The notes: generated by a model not told the origin, from the letters alone. DNA of 64,000 bases from Isoetes taiwanensis (GCA_021234155.1 JAJEKV010000033.1:13893422-13957421); one strand, 5' to 3'; positions 11,688 to 24,862 are shown, numbered from the stretch's first letter. Made by a program: numbers and translations.

Positions 11688-12165
11688 TGAGGTGGTGGTA
11701 AGGTGATAAGGGAGGTGTAATGTGGTGAAGCACGCAGATAGAACAAAAATGTGTTTCAAAGGTTGCAAGTTGAAATATGTATCAAAGACATTTGCAAAAT
11801 GTTATAACACGTTTCAAAGGTTGCACTTTAAAACATGTTTCAAAGATTGAATTTATTATTTTGTGATGCGTTTCTTATTACAATTGCATTTCAATACCTC
11901 CCTTATTTTTGTAGTGTGTGGTGGCAGAATCACAAGATAGAAACCCGAATCGATCGAAAAAACCACATACCAACCACATTAATTAAGGGGTAAATTTTTT
12001 TTTTTTAATGTTGAGGTGGTGGTAAGGTGAGGATAGAATAGAATAGATTTTTATCGTCCACTGACACCAATTGAGCTATTATGGGACCTGAGAACAGATG
12101 GGACCTGAGAACAGAAAAAAAGGAGGGGTGTAATGTTTGTGAAGCAGGCAGATAGAACAAAAATG
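11688..12165. repeat. Duplicated leader of CCD copy 2, one copy with an insertion
   Basis: A 65-bp segment (11688-11752: TTGAGGTGGTGGTAAGGTGA ... GATAGAACAAAAATG) recurs at 12003-12165, where it leads into the ATG at 12163. The second copy is split after GGTAAGGTGA by about 90 bp (12029 to about 12118) that starts with GATAGAATAGAATAG. The first copy therefore serves as an empty-site reference for that insertion. Confidence 0.8.
12027..12118 (-). mobile_element. LINE/SINE 3'-end fragment with TCTAT-type tail
   Basis: On the minus strand the insertion reads ...GGTGTCAGTGGACGATAAAA then ATCTATTCTATTCTATC. The GTGGACGATAAAAAYTCTATTC ending recurs on the minus strand at 48372-48412, so this is a dispersed 3' end with a pentanucleotide tail, typical of 5'-truncated non-LTR insertions. 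An internal 19-bp direct repeat (GATGGGACCTGAGAACAGA) lies at its 5' side. Confidence 0.6.
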
Positions 12166-13931
12166 GCCAACACCATAGCGGTGAGAGGTTGCAACAGAGC
12201 AGGGCCTCCAATCCACTACAGATTGCCCAACCATCAATTCCCAAATTAGACTATCCCAAGCTCAGCAAATTGGCAAAACCCATATCCTTGCTCTGTGATT
12301 TTGTTGAAGCTGCAATTGCTCTGGCCTCTCCAAAGGGCCCCTCTCCATACCTTCAAGGGAATTGCGCACCCGTGCCGGAGTTCGGCCCCCAATCTAATCT
12401 CCCCATTTCTGGAACCTTGCCGGTCTGCTCAAATCCACTTCTTTTTCCTCATTTCTGTTTGTTTCTGTAGATCTCTGAGATGGGTTTTTTTTTTTATGAT
12501 GTATTGTAGCCTTGCCTCAATGGGGTTTTTATTCGAGCTGGCCCTAATCCGAAGTTTCAGCCTGTGGCTGGTTACCATTGGTAAGATTCTTTCCTGTGTA
12601 ATTAGTTATATAATTTATGCTTTCTGATTTTTTTGCTCTGTGATTCTTCAGGTTTGACGGAGATGGGTAAGTTCGTTCAACTTGGTCTTTGCCTAGATAC
12701 ACATGAAATTCTTCCATTCAAACTAATCCCGCCAATAATTTCGCATCAGAAACAGCAAATCTCAAGGGCTTTTTTTCCCTGCCAATATTTTTGGAACCTG
12801 CTGTCGCTCAGCAGTTACTTAATTGCTGTTGCTCAAATTTGAGCAATTCATTTTGGGAATTGCCACAGCAATGCATTGAGAATTACGAACTATAGATTGC
12901 AGAATGATCCCAGATAAAATAAGACATCTGCAGTTTCACCAAATTGATGGCTATACCTCCCATATTGCAGTAATTAGAGAAGCCTAGCAAAAAAAGTTTG
13001 TGAGAAATTTTTGTTTTTGTCATATCATTGGTTGTCCTGATGCATTAAAATTGGTCACAGACTAAAATGTTTGTCGTATTACTATTACGTTTACTCAGGA
13101 TGCTACATGGGCTGAGAATAAAGGATGGAAATGCAACATACATTTTCGTTATGTTAAAACAGCCAGGCTGCTGCAAGAAGAGCACTATGGAGGGGCTAAG
13201 TTTGTCAAGGTTTATTGGTGAATTTTTTAGTAATATTGAGAGAAAAGGAAAATTCATGGTATAACAGACAATGGCCAATCCTTTCATACTTCCAATAGTA
13301 TCCTAGTCCTGGTTAAGAATAACAGATAATAATTTGTTTATAATAATTTGTTTAATGCACAAGTCTACTGCTTTGTTTATACCTGTATAATTTTCTAGAT
13401 AGGAACGGGATTATAATATACATAAGGTTATCTGCCTTAACTGTATATGACCTGGCTTATATTGAATTGAATTGACTTTTATCATACATTTGGGGGACAT
13501 GAGCGGGTTTCTTGGCGTCTTGTTTGGAATGATGTTTGATCTTCGCCTTCAACTTGGAGTATTGGATGCATCACATGGAACAGGAACTGGTTAGTAACTC
13601 AAGCCAAGGATTACATATGTAATATTATACCTAGATCACACATGTTAATGTTGTTGGATATCTTTAAGCCAATACAAATCTGGTGTACCACAACCGGAAG
13701 CTCATGGCCCTTCATGAAGGAGACAAACCTTGTGAGTACTCATAAGCAAATTTAATTTTTAGTTTGAGATAAGCATTCATGTTCATGTGAATCTATTACC
13801 GAAGATACATTGGTAAAAGAACATAAATGAATAAACATATTTATATCTTAGGAGCTTCCATCCACATATAAATCATAGCATAGAGTAAAGTAGAGTAGAA
13901 TAGAGATTTACAGTAATTTGCTTTACATATA

Positions 13932-14065
13932 AAATGCCCTTGTGTGCTTTTACATGCTGTGATAGGAAGGTGCAAGGCGAGGTGGTGCACAAGCCATCGA
14001 GGTGGCGAGTCCACTAATGAGCCTTGCACCTCGTCCCTTACAGGGTGCAAAAGCCCATAAGGGCA
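13932..14065. repeat. Imperfect foldback in intron 6 of CCD copy 2
   Basis: The inner arms AGGTGCAAGGC (13968-13978) and GCCTTGCACCT (14021-14031) match exactly. The outer arms ATGCCCTTGTGTGCTTTTAC (from 13934) and the reverse complement of 14036-14064 match at roughly four bases in five. This looks like a MITE or other foldback insertion. Terminal duplications were not resolved. Confidence 0.6.
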
Positions 14066-14096
14066 TGCTATAAAACATAAAATGGACTTTTGTTGA

Positions 14097-14097
<1 letters not shown>

Positions 14098-14131
<34 letters not shown>

Positions 14132-14155
14132 CATAATAATAATAATAATATTAAT

Positions 14156-14204
<49 letters not shown>

Positions 14205-14205
14205 A
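14098..14205. repeat. (TTA)n/(TAA)n microsatellite, inverted
   Basis: About ten ATT units, a TCATAA switch, then long AAT/TAA runs. The two halves are complementary. It lies in intron 6 of copy 2, directly after the foldback. Confidence 0.95.
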
Positions 14206-16931
14206 ATAATATGTAATCTCATTTTACATCATTAGAAATTGATCAAATTACAAGAAATATAGCATATGCCATTTGTGTTCTAGAAGTTACTTCAATGACA
14301 TTGGGATGTGATCCAAATGTTTGAAGATGGTAAGCTTGAAACTATGGGTCGCCAAGACTATGACAAGAAGTTGACACATCAGTTTACTGCCCATCCTAAA
14401 GTTGACTCAATCACAGGTTAATCATTATTCAGTAAGGAAGTATGACAATGTCATGAACAATAGCTGTTAACAGTATATAACATTCCTTTGCAGGCGAGAT
14501 GTTCTTCTTTTGCCACCAATTTGATTCCCCATTTCTCATATACCGAGTTGTGTCGAAGGAAGGAGTTATTCGAGTCAGTTCCTATAACATTATCGAAAGT
14601 TTATTTATGCATGACTTTGCGATCACAGAGAACTATGCTATTTTTATGGATCTTCCTTGTACAATGGGGCCAAAGGTAGGGATACATTAACATGCTATTC
14701 CATCAATGCACGTTGATTGAGTTCCATATGCATTATGAATGATGTTTTAGTTCTAAACCATCATTAGAACATAAAGGGATTTCAATTTAAGATCTTGCAA
14801 CTAAGTAGTTTAAGTGAAAGAAATTATAATTGACCCACACCAAAAATGTACTATTTAATGCAGTATTGTCCATGTAGAACCTAATTCAGGGGAAGTTTCT
14901 ATTTTCAACTGATTCAACGAGAAATGCACGCTTTGGAATATTGCCTCGTTATGCCGTGGATGAACATGCTATTCGCTGGTTTGAGCTTCCTTCATGTTAC
15001 ATTTTTCACACGGGTAAGATCAAGTATTTTATGGCTCAGGAATTAAGCTTAGCTAGAATTTGTTGTGGACTTATTAGGAGGAGGACATATAGTTTAGATA
15101 CATATCATGTATCAATAATTTTCATTCAATCAAGACATAAAACGAGAGATTGATAAAATGCTAGAATGTCCATAAGGGATTTATCGTTGTGCATATGGGG
15201 AGGGTATATCATCACTAACAATTACAATATGTGAGCCTCAGGGTTCTACTTACACCAATTATTGTTCCTCCCATTTAGATTTGTGAACCTTCTATAAGAA
15301 CCTTAGTTTCACTTTATGTTCTTATAAAAGTACAACTCTAGACACCACCTGCACCAAATGGTGTTTCAAAAATGATGGTTGAAATACGTGCATTTTCCCA
15401 ACAACAAAACTGTTATCTAATGGTATATTGGATATCTTGAGCCAGCCAATGCATGGGAGGAAGGTGACGAAGTTGTTCTATATGCATGTCGCGCAAATGA
15501 GATGTATCTCGACCTCGATTTGAATATACATCAGAAAGATGAATTGTAAGATCGCCTTGTTACAAACTTCTTCCTTCTACAGGAATGTGAAATATGATAA
15601 AGAGCTTGATGAATGACACAGGTATGAGTTCAGGTTCAACTTGAAAAATGGGGCTGCTTCACAGAAACAACTATCTCAAGGAATTGTGGACTTTCCTCGC
15701 ATAAATGAGAACTACATTGGCAGGTTAGTGCGTCCCTTTCTCTACTTGGACCCCTTTTTTTTATTTATTAATGCTCGATGGCAAGTTTACGATGTTCGAT
15801 ATTCAATAATCGACACCCTAGTTGTTACTTATTTGTCCTGAATGATGGCCAGTGGTCAGGATTTGTCCTCGAAATTGGTTAGAAAGACATTACTCAACCA
15901 GGCGCCTCTGTATTTCAAATGCAACACCCTTTTTTTCCTCGGGATGAAAGAAGTCATGAGAAAGTACATGGTTAGAAATGAACTTCTTTAGATCTCCAAC
16001 TTCCTCCTTCAAGTTGAGGGCTAGTTAGCTCGGTTACTCAAGTGAGTGCGATATGTCATGTGTTGGTGTTCCCCTGATGGGGACATACAATGTAGGATGA
16101 AGGGGGACAAAACCTATAGAGTATTGTTTGTGTGATATGTGATTCTAAAAATGCCTCTCCACATGGCAATCTTGACACCAAAATATTGATGTAAAGCTTG
16201 GACTTCACTTCTTACATGTGACATTTGTTATTTGGAATACATTGTGCTATTGGCTTTAATGCTTGCAAGCGTAGCCTATATGTCATAATCATGTTAAATA
16301 GCTTTTTAACGCAAAATTCTATCTTTTTCAGGAAACAACGATATGTCTACACTTGCATCTTCGACAGTCCTTTGAAATCCAAGGGGTTGGTAAAGTTTGA
16401 CCTTGAGAAAGAAAATCTTTCTGGCAATGATATTGTGGAAAACATATATCTATATGGACCTGGTCGATATGGAGGTGAGGCAATATTCATACCAAGAACT
16501 AATGCAAAGGACATAGATGAGGACGATGGGTACTTAATTACTTTTGTCTACGATGAAACCATGTGGTAAAACCAACCTTCATTGACCATGAGATTTATGC
16601 ATACTATCGTGTGTTAACTACCGGTGTTTCAACTGCTACTGATAAATCGAGGAGGTTGTTGTGATTGATGCAAAAACCATGAATTCTACTCCCGTAGCAG
16701 TGGTTTCTCTTCCTGTTAGAGTTCCATATGGTTTCCATGCCATATTTGTGAACGAGGTGAGATTTTTTGCTTTTCATACTACATTACTTAATGGCTTCCT
16801 TATTTGTGTCCCAAGTTTTTTAGATTGTTACTTAAATCTTGCCCAGTGATAATGTGTTTTTTCGAACAACTAATATAGTATATATGATGTATATTCTACA
16901 GGAGCAATTAATGGAGAGTAAAATTGATTAA

Positions 16932-19900
16932 ATTCCTTTGTTTAACTTATGAAATATAAGATTCCTTAATGGGTATCACCTTAGGGCCACAAATGCTTAT
17001 CATTGTTCTATTACTAGATTGGAATTATTTCTTTGTCGTTGTTCCATTACTAGATTGAAATTATCGTCCTAAAGCAGTTAATGTCTTATTTTTAGCATGT
17101 AGGTGGAATGCATAGTGGAAAATATAGCATTCTTCAAGCACAAGTCTTCATACTATAATACAATACAAAGGACCATTGCCCTTGTTATTGCCCAACATGA
17201 GCTCCTAAAATAGAGCATATTCTAGCTTTGCTCTGGTTAAATTGAAAGGGGAACTAGACATTTCTTGTATCAAGCCATTACCAGCTCCTAAACTTTAGCA
17301 TATTTTGTCTTCTTATTAGAGGGGACCTTGAAAACCCTATTAACTTATGGAAAAGAACGAGCTCCTAAGATAAAGCATATGCATTCAACCTTGTTTGCTA
17401 AAAGACATTTTGAAAGAGGACCTATATATTTTTGGCATAAAGCTTGTGCTGACGACCATATGGATCATGACACATACAATCATCACTTGCATACAAAAAT
17501 GGCATTCAAGATGTTCGAGACTAAGATCCAGGATCAAGATCTTATGGTTTTAGCGTGATTGATTTATAACTAAGTAAGTTGCACATTCATATACTATTTA
17601 TTGAGTATGCTTGGGTGCTCACACATATTCTTGCTAATTTGCAATGACGTAAGCCACGTCCATTACTACATAAGGCATGATCGATGTCAAATTCTAGTGA
17701 TGTTAATCATGAACTTCTTCTGGCTTTCATGGCCATTGAACATATCGGGTGAAAACAGAGTTACTCTGGTTTTGATACCTTCGTAGGGTACCCCTTCTGG
17801 CAAATCACTCGACCAAACTGCGCAGTAACCCCTATCCCAGTTTCTGCGCATTTTAAGGGTGGTTCCTTGCCCTCTTGGAACTGGTTGAATCCGAAAATGC
17901 TGGAGGAGTTTTTTGGTTTGCAAGGATCAGTTCCTCTAATCCCTCTCATTCCGACTAGCATGGAGGTCGCTCGAACCGATTCGGAGCTGGATCGACCGAG
18001 ATATATCCATGCTCAAAGATTTGAGCAAAAAATTGGCTAAGGGGTAGGTGCAGTCACCGTGACTGCACAGTTATTGCGTGAATTTGGTGATTCTGCTAGA
18101 AGGAATATATACCCTAGGAAGGTATCATCAAAACTAGGGTAACCACATTTTCACCAAACATGTTGTATTGTGTATATATATTCTTTTGCATCCATCTATT
18201 GGTTTATGACCTCTTTCTTTCCTTTTCTGTCGTCTTATTCATTACTTAAGAAATTATCTTAACTATGAAATTGCTATAGGCAAGGTGCGTTTTAAATTAG
18301 GTAGTAATACATTAAAATATTTTGTGTATCAGTTACGGATTCGCGACAGCTGGGTCTGACAATGGCGACAGGTCCAACAGGTATAATGATCGAAATGTCC
18401 TGCAAAGCATTTATCCGCAAAGCTTTTGGATCGAAAATCTAGGATCGAAAAGCTTTTGGATCCGCAAAGCTTTTGCATCAAAATTTAGGATCGAAGCCTC
18501 ATTTGGGAGATTTGGGTGCTTCCAGTTTAGATGATCTTGTAACAGCAATACCTGAGCCAGCCCTGCTTGATATTTCTTAATGTTTATGTGATAGTCCTTT
18601 GCATTATACATCACAGATGTCTCTGCAGAACTAGAAAGATATGCTCTGTTTTATTATTCCGTGCAACTAATTAATTACACCTCTTTTTGTAAGGGTAGGG
18701 GAGGGTGTCCATTGGCTGTGCACTTAAGCACGAAATTTCAATGGCTGCCATGTATGGATCCCAATGGCTATAGTTGCCATACGAAAGCGTGCCCAATGAG
18801 ATAGACTATATTGCAAGCTTGGTAAAATGCAAGATATGCAAGGCCATTTTAAGTTATAAGATGCCAAAGTTTGGGGGGTATTGGTACTACCAGGGCTGAG
18901 GTGGCATCCACATAGGATATCAGGCATCCCATTGAAGGCTGCAATGAGTACATGGCACAAAATTGAAAAAAAAAAAGCTAACTTCTTTTGAATAATCATG
19001 ACCAAATGTGACAAACCAATTTTAGATTTAACAAAAACATCTGAAATCATCATTGGATTTACAGAATTATCAACAAATTTATCAGTACAATCAAACAATA
19101 AAGTTAAAGCCTTGTAATATCAGCTTTTGAATTCGCTTGAGCGTTTCATTGCTATTTCGGACACTTGGAACCTCTATGAGCTGACAAATTATATAACTGG
19201 AGAAACAAAGCACTGTAAATGGTGTACGTAAATAAATTCCTCTGTGCAGGCTTTACCTTACAACAGAAATCTTTTGTGACGTATAGAATGACCAATATGA
19301 GTACATAAGAAGCTAACAACAGTATACTAAGTTGTAGAAATGTGTAAGTCGTGTTATACTTAGTGAGTACTTGTGATTCTTTCCGTTACTCCAGCTAACA
19401 AGTCCCCATCTAGAAACACAACATAATTCGTATCTGAGAACATAGCAACCATTTAATAATGTGATATGTAACTTAGATTGAAAAAAGGGATCTGATTTAA
19501 AATACGTTGTTTTAGGGCGTAATTGATTTTCCCACCAGATTTCTCAATTTGTTCATTTGAGAATCCAAATTCACTGCTTTGCAATCTGTGGAACTCAGAT
19601 TTATGGTGCATGTTTACCGTGCAATCATGCCTCCATCTCTTACTCATAAAAGATGGTAAGATGGTAGTGAACGTATAAGAATCAAGAAGCAGCTTTTCCC
19701 ATGTAAACAACTAATCCAAAGTGACACTTTTGTAAACATGAGAAACGTCTCCATGTAAACAACTAATCCCATGAGCAAGCTTGCAACAATAGAGCATCTT
19801 TGTCGAAGCTTATACAAACCCTTTGTAGTTTCATATAAATGATTGATCCAGAGCCATCTTGTCTTGCAAGCATTGAAGAAAAATGGTGGAAAAACCTCTG

Positions 19901-20265
19901 GCATATATCATAAATCATGAAGAAAGGCAGAAATAGAACTCCATCAAGAAGAAAATCGAAGCTTATAGCTACTGCAAGAAAAGGAAATGATTTTCCACAG
20001 CTCCACCAAAATGCTTAGTTCCCCATGATCCATTATTTTTTTGCTGCAAGCATATGGACGGAATACAGAAGGAAGCACAAAGGACAAGAAAAAATGTTAT
20101 GTTTTTGCTATCGGAACCATCTCCACCAGATCACCCGGCCTAAAATCATGCCTTCCTCTGTGCAGCCTAAGCGAAGCCCTAAGCGGAACCCTAAGCAGCC
20201 CTAAATTAATTTTCCACGTCCGCCAATGGGACCGGCGCTGTACATGGCCACCCTCCCCTATATAA
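16932..20265. other. No recognisable gene
   Basis: Downstream flank of CCD copy 2. A few weak repeats: GAGCTCCTAA-headed stretches near 17200-17370, and alternating GGATCGAAAATC / CCGCAAAGCTTTTG words at 18411-18500. Short frames (for example 124 aa minus at 18724-19098) show nothing recognisable. Confidence 0.45.
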
Positions 20266-20673
20266 CTTATTTTAAAGACTCAAAAAAGTTACAACACTTG
20301 AAAGAGCAATTAGATGAAATGGAGACAAGATCTCCAAATCTCATTTTATCACCGCCAGTTAGAGTGGACAGCAAATATTGATCATACAACCTATCTTTAA
20401 TCTTCCGAAGTATTTGATCTCGGGTGGGGGAAGCATTTTTGAATACTAGGTGGCACCGGCTTTTCCCAATGGTCCAGTGGGCCAGCACTCATGTAATATT
20501 GAATGCTAGTTTCTAAGTCTTAGCCACCGTCTAGGAAGTGAACCAAGGAGAATTTGCTGACTGTTGAGACACACCTGAAAACATTCAAGATGTCATGTCC
20601 ATGCACACAAGACAAAATAATGTCCAATAGTCTTCTGCATAGAAGGAATATTTTTCCTGCGAAACAGAAAAGA

Positions 20674-21085
20674 TCATGAGTAAACTTGATAGATCCAATT
20701 AACGTCATATTGGACCTGAGATAGAATGGCTTGAGGCCAAATGATTTCTTCATTGAAGACCAATTGGTTTCTCGCTTTCCAAATTCTCCAAAGAAGGATG
20801 TAGAAGCTCCAATGCCTGGGTTGAGCAGGCATGAAGAAGTTTTGCTCAGAGCAATCCAAGGACAGATTCAGATTTAGCTTAGCTGAAGCTATTTCTATTG
20901 TCCATTGAGACTAGCAACAAGATAGAAATAGGTGCTCTTTTGTTTCGGCATAGGAAAGGCATCTGGGGTAGGCATCTGAAGTCGCAAATCTGCATCTATA
21001 ACGTTTTCTATTGGTGGCAAGACTTCTGTGCCAAAGCTGCCAAATAAATGCCTTAATCTTCGGGTTGATAGGAGACTTCTACAGA
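20674..21085 (-). pseudogene. LINE C-terminal zinc-finger (zf-RVT type) relic
   Basis: The minus strand reads INPKIKAFIWQLWHRSLATN, then a Cys-rich stretch ending ETKEHLFLSC, one stop, and LLWRIWKARNQLVFN. This is the layout of the region after the reverse transcriptase in plant L1-type LINEs: an F.W...H..L.T...L start, C..C....E...HLF..C, then W..WK.RN...F. One in-frame stop lies between the Cys cluster and the WKARN box. No reverse transcriptase is seen next to it. Confidence 0.65.
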
Positions 21086-21686
21086 TGCATGATATTGATT
21101 TTGCATCTCTCCTCTGATATCTATCATTTGTTGTGGATGACCATTCTTTGATTCCTTGTCATAAACTTGTAGGCATTTTTAACTAATATAAAATAGGAAA
21201 CTTTTTTGAGATTTTAAGAAGAGTCAAAATATAATATTTTAGAATGTTCTACAATGTTCTAGATGCTCATGGCTAAGCAGCTCAATCCAAAAGTCCTTTT
21301 TATTATTATTATTATTTAAATAGTAGGAAGATGTGGGCACACCATGCAATGAATGTTTATAGCTAAATGCTAAGTATAGCAAAATGAAAAGCCATAGATA
21401 ACTAAAAGGACAGGGAAACGTTACCCATATATGTAGAACACAAAGTTAACCTTTAAGAAATCGTGAAGTAAGTAAAGCAAATTAGATTAAGCCAGAACCG
21501 AGCACACAATGCGCCGCCATGGCGGATGCAAACCCTAACAGACTATGACATGTATCGGAAAGAAGGAATGAAAGAAACCTAAAGAAGATCTGGATTATAA
21601 ATAATATAAGCCCTTGGGAAAAAGTATGGGCCACAAGTGCTTATGCATGTTGCCGGAATGATGGTTTAGGGGTTGTTCTATGCTTC

Positions 21687-21932
21687 ATGGGCAGGCGCAA
21701 AGGTAGTTTTAACAAAGCCACCATTGAGAAAATGGAGTTGGAAAAGAAAAATGCAGCTAAGAGAAAGAGTTTGTATGATTATTCCAAGCCTGTGGGCAAT
21801 GGAAAAAAGGATGGCAATACGGGAGCCAAAATCACTGAGGATGATGGTAAGAGCCAAGATGTGGAAGGTGCAAACCCTGCTACTAACAGGAAGGAAACCG
21901 TGTGTACAGATGATGAGGACAAAAGATGTTAA
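21687..21932 (+). CDS. Unrecognised small basic/acidic ORF
   Basis: An 81-aa frame with a basic, lysine-rich start (GRRKGSFNKATIEKMELEKK) followed by an acidic, Asp/Gly/Lys-rich part. Composition is more protein-like than neighbouring frames, but an overlapping plus-strand frame of 128 aa and a minus-strand frame of 110 aa compete. It could be a first exon or a transposase N-terminus. No family recognised. Confidence 0.2.
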   Translation: MGRRKGSFNKATIEKMELEKKNAAKRKSLYDYSKPVGNGKKDGNTGAKITEDDGKSQDVEGANPATNRKETVCTDDEDKRC

Positions 21933-21939
21933 AGAACAA

Positions 21940-23280
21940 GTGGTCAGTAGCATAGCTATAAAGCATACAAACAAGCCAATGGAGAATAAGCATTTGACGA
22001 GACACATCAACCAGGTTTGGAATAGTATTCTATATGAGTTTCTAGTAACATATCTATAGAAAAGGAATGGGAAAATGTGTTAATTAAATATTAAGTGCAG
22101 TATTCAAATGAAAATATGATAGATCTAGGACCATGCAGTGACAAATTAATACTTTAGATGGTTAAAGATGCTTCATTAATTCCTTCAGATGTAGGTATCA
22201 GAAAGAATGTGACATGATAAGATACTAATTGCTAAGGTATAAAATTGAATAAATTGGCACAGGTTGGTAAGAGGTCATAATTAAGATAATTTCTGGAGGA
22301 ATGAGTAGATACTATGTATTTGCACATGTAAGGTTGTTCCAGTACCATGAATTGATATGTGATAGTTATGAAATATGAGAAAATGTAAAAGATGGATGGG
22401 TGAAGGGCAAAAAACCAGATAGCTCCACTGCTTGCCTGCTAGCAGCTTGTGTTAGTACTCCAAAGGGCTAACATGCATTTGTTTTTGCTGCAAGTAACTG
22501 GGTCTCTCTCTCCTACTCTCTCTTTTGTGAGGTTTTCAAGATGCGAGCAAGGATAACTTGCTTCTTAAAAGATACTGAACAAGGTTGTTATTAGAGTTTC
22601 ATACTTTGAAATACTTTTGACAAATAATGTTATAAGATAAGCTCTATGGAGTAAACTATACAAAGCTTAAGGGGCAGATATATTGGCCTTAATGCTATAT
22701 CTAGGAACATAATGGAGCTATGTTTTCACTTCATTTACATTTAATCAAGTAAGCTATGGTCTAAGATATCTATATTCTTGTATCAAGGTAATAGTAAATT
22801 GATCTGATTTGCTGTAATATGCATTTCTCGTGAATCTGATTCATTGTAAAAATAGAAAACCAACAGTGGATGCATGGAGTGTTGGATAGGCTTTATGACT
22901 TTGTGATAACTTATTTCCAGCATAGATATGAATGACGTGAATAATTTATGCAATAGATCTTAAAAAGCTAATAGGTTAATAAAATATTTATGGAAGGAAG
23001 ATACTGAAGGTCAATAAGTTAAAATAATTCCTGATAGCCTTTTCTTTAATTTCAAAATTCCTTCTAGTACCCCTCTCCCCTCTTATTCAAAAGTGGATCA
23101 AAGCTTGGATGCAGGTAAAGCACATATTCTCTTGGAAGTCACATATTTCTCTTGATCATAATATTTTTTGGAATCCTTATCTATTAGGAGGAACAACTTT
23201 GATTGCCTGATCTAGAATTTTGGATTACATCTCAACTGCAGAATGGAGTGATATCCCTATGACATGGCATTCCAATGAAT
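21940..23280. other. No recognisable gene
   Basis: AT-rich DNA with no long frames and no clear repeat until the TCTAGAA-rich array starts. Confidence 0.5.
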
Positions 23281-23299
23281 CATTCGTTTTCAGCTTACC

Positions 23300-24190
23300 C
23301 GTAAGCATCTAGAACATTCGGGAACTATCTAGAACGTTCTAGAACATTATAAAACATTTTAGAACTATTGAGATGTGACTTTGTAGAACTATCTAGAACA
23401 TCCTAGTTTGACTCCACAAAACTTCAAAAAGGAGTTTTTTATTTTTACATTGAGGTGCCTACCCACGAGTTAGAATCTTCTAGAACTATCTAAAACATTC
23501 TAAGATATTATAGAACATTCTAGGACTATCAAGAACTCTCTAGAACATTCTAGAGCACCTTACCAAAAAACTTTTTATTTAGATTGAGGTGCTTAATCTG
23601 GAACATCTAGAACATTCCATTTTGATTGTTTATAAAGTTTCAAAAAAAATTCTAGGACATTCCAAAACATTCTATTTTGGTTCTTTGCAACATTTATGAA
23701 AAACTTTCTATTAAGAGATGGAGATGCTTATCATTAGTATCTAGAATATCATAGAACATTCTGGTTTTACTCTTTGCAATTTAAAAAAAAAGGGACTTTC
23801 TGTTTTTAGACTAGCGTGCTTAACAACGAACATCTAGACCATTCTATTTTTACTGTTTGCAAACTTTCAAAAACTTTTTAATTTTGGACTTAGGTGCTCA
23901 CAATGAGCATTTGGAATATTCTAGAACATTACAAAATATTCTAGCTTAGTTCTTCTCAAAATTTCATCAAAACTTTCTACTTTTAGATTGAGATGGTTAT
24001 CCACGAGTATTTAGAGAGCTATCTAGAACATTATAGAACATTATAGAACTTTCTAGGACTATCTAGAACATAATATTTTGACTTTTCACAAAATTTCAAA
24101 AAAAAAAAACCTATGTTTAGATTGAGGTGCTTACTACCTAGCATCTAGAATCTTCTAGAACTATCTAGAATTCTAGAATACCCTTCTATA
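23300..24190. repeat. Degenerate array rich in TTCTAGAACATT
   Basis: Irregular units of about 80-135 bp recur. Each has a GATTGAGGTGCTTA-like head (near 23448, 23583, 23717, 23809, 23886, 23988 and 24119), a CATCTAGAACATTCTAGAACATT-like block, and a TTGCAAAATTTCAAAAAACTTT-like tail. The array holds many TTCTAGAA palindromes, which match the nTTCnnGAAn core of a heat-shock element. That match may be incidental to the repeat. Confidence 0.8.
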
Positions 24191-24838
24191 GGTGGACCAT
24201 TAGCATTTAAGATAATCTTAACAATAAAAAAACGAGGATATATTCAACAATGAAAGTGTAGTGAGCTGGTTAAACGGCTTCCCACCAGACCATCCTTGTA
24301 GGGATGGTGGGGGGTGGGGGGCGCCTCCACCGTAATACAAAAGCTTAGTATACTTGAACTAAAAAGAGATCCCCAACAATGTATGACGAATGGACGGATG
24401 AGATGCCAGAAGCTACCATATCGGCCACAGGTCATGGTGAGGCAGCCGCCGGGGAAGCTTTTGAAGCCAGGGAGGGATGGAGAGAATTTAAATAAGGAAT
24501 TTGTCAAATATTCGACATAAATAGTGGATCCAATTGCATAAGTTTGAAATCAAAGAAATGTTCACGGTGCCGTGATAAATTTCTTGTAATAATAAGTTTG
24601 CTACCAAAAGATATTATACAAACCATGGAACAGTTTGCCCCATTTTAAAATAAAATAAAGGGCAGATTTTACACAGAACTCGTCTTGTAGCATCAAAGCA
24701 TACATTACCCTCGATCCAAAATATATGAAAGATGATAGAACTCACGTATCCTCCTTGGGTCTCATCTTGGCATGCTTTCTAGTAATTGTTCCTGCAAGAA
24801 AAGACTTGTACCTTATACTAATATTTACAAGAAACTTA

Positions 24839-24862
24839 TCGCGGCGGCCTAGCGGCCGCCGC
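24839..24862. repeat. GC-rich palindrome
   Basis: CGCGGCGGCC and GGCCGCCGCG flank TAGC: a short, very GC-rich hairpin in AT-rich surroundings. Confidence 0.8.

Larger units (their letters stand above)
12163..16931 (+). pseudogene. CCD1-like: CCD1-like pseudogene, copy 2 (14 exons recognisable)
   Basis: Exons: 1 (12163-12422), 2 (12510-12580, AGPNPKFQPVAGYHW), micro-exon 3 (12652-12666, FDGDG), 4 (13099-13209), 5 (about 13490-13589, GDMSGFLGVLFG), 6 (13669-13731), 7 (14306-14416, [12 protein letters not shown]), 8 (14494-14675, [17 protein letters not shown]), 9 (14890-15013, FGILPRYA), 10 (15446-15545, ANAWEEGDEV), 11 (15622-15723), 12 (16332-16565, [10 protein letters not shown]), 13 (about 16644-16756, RVPYGFHA), 14 (16902-16931, ends in stop). 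All four iron-ligand histidine motifs survive. Lesions: a frame break in exon 1 between the ATG at 12163 and the conserved part; a 1-nt deletion in exon 4 near 13143; a 2-nt insertion at about 16650 in exon 13; and acceptor AG lost before exons 5, 7 and 13. It was probably a good gene until fairly recently; now it is a pseudogene unless splicing bypasses these changes. Confidence 0.88.
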
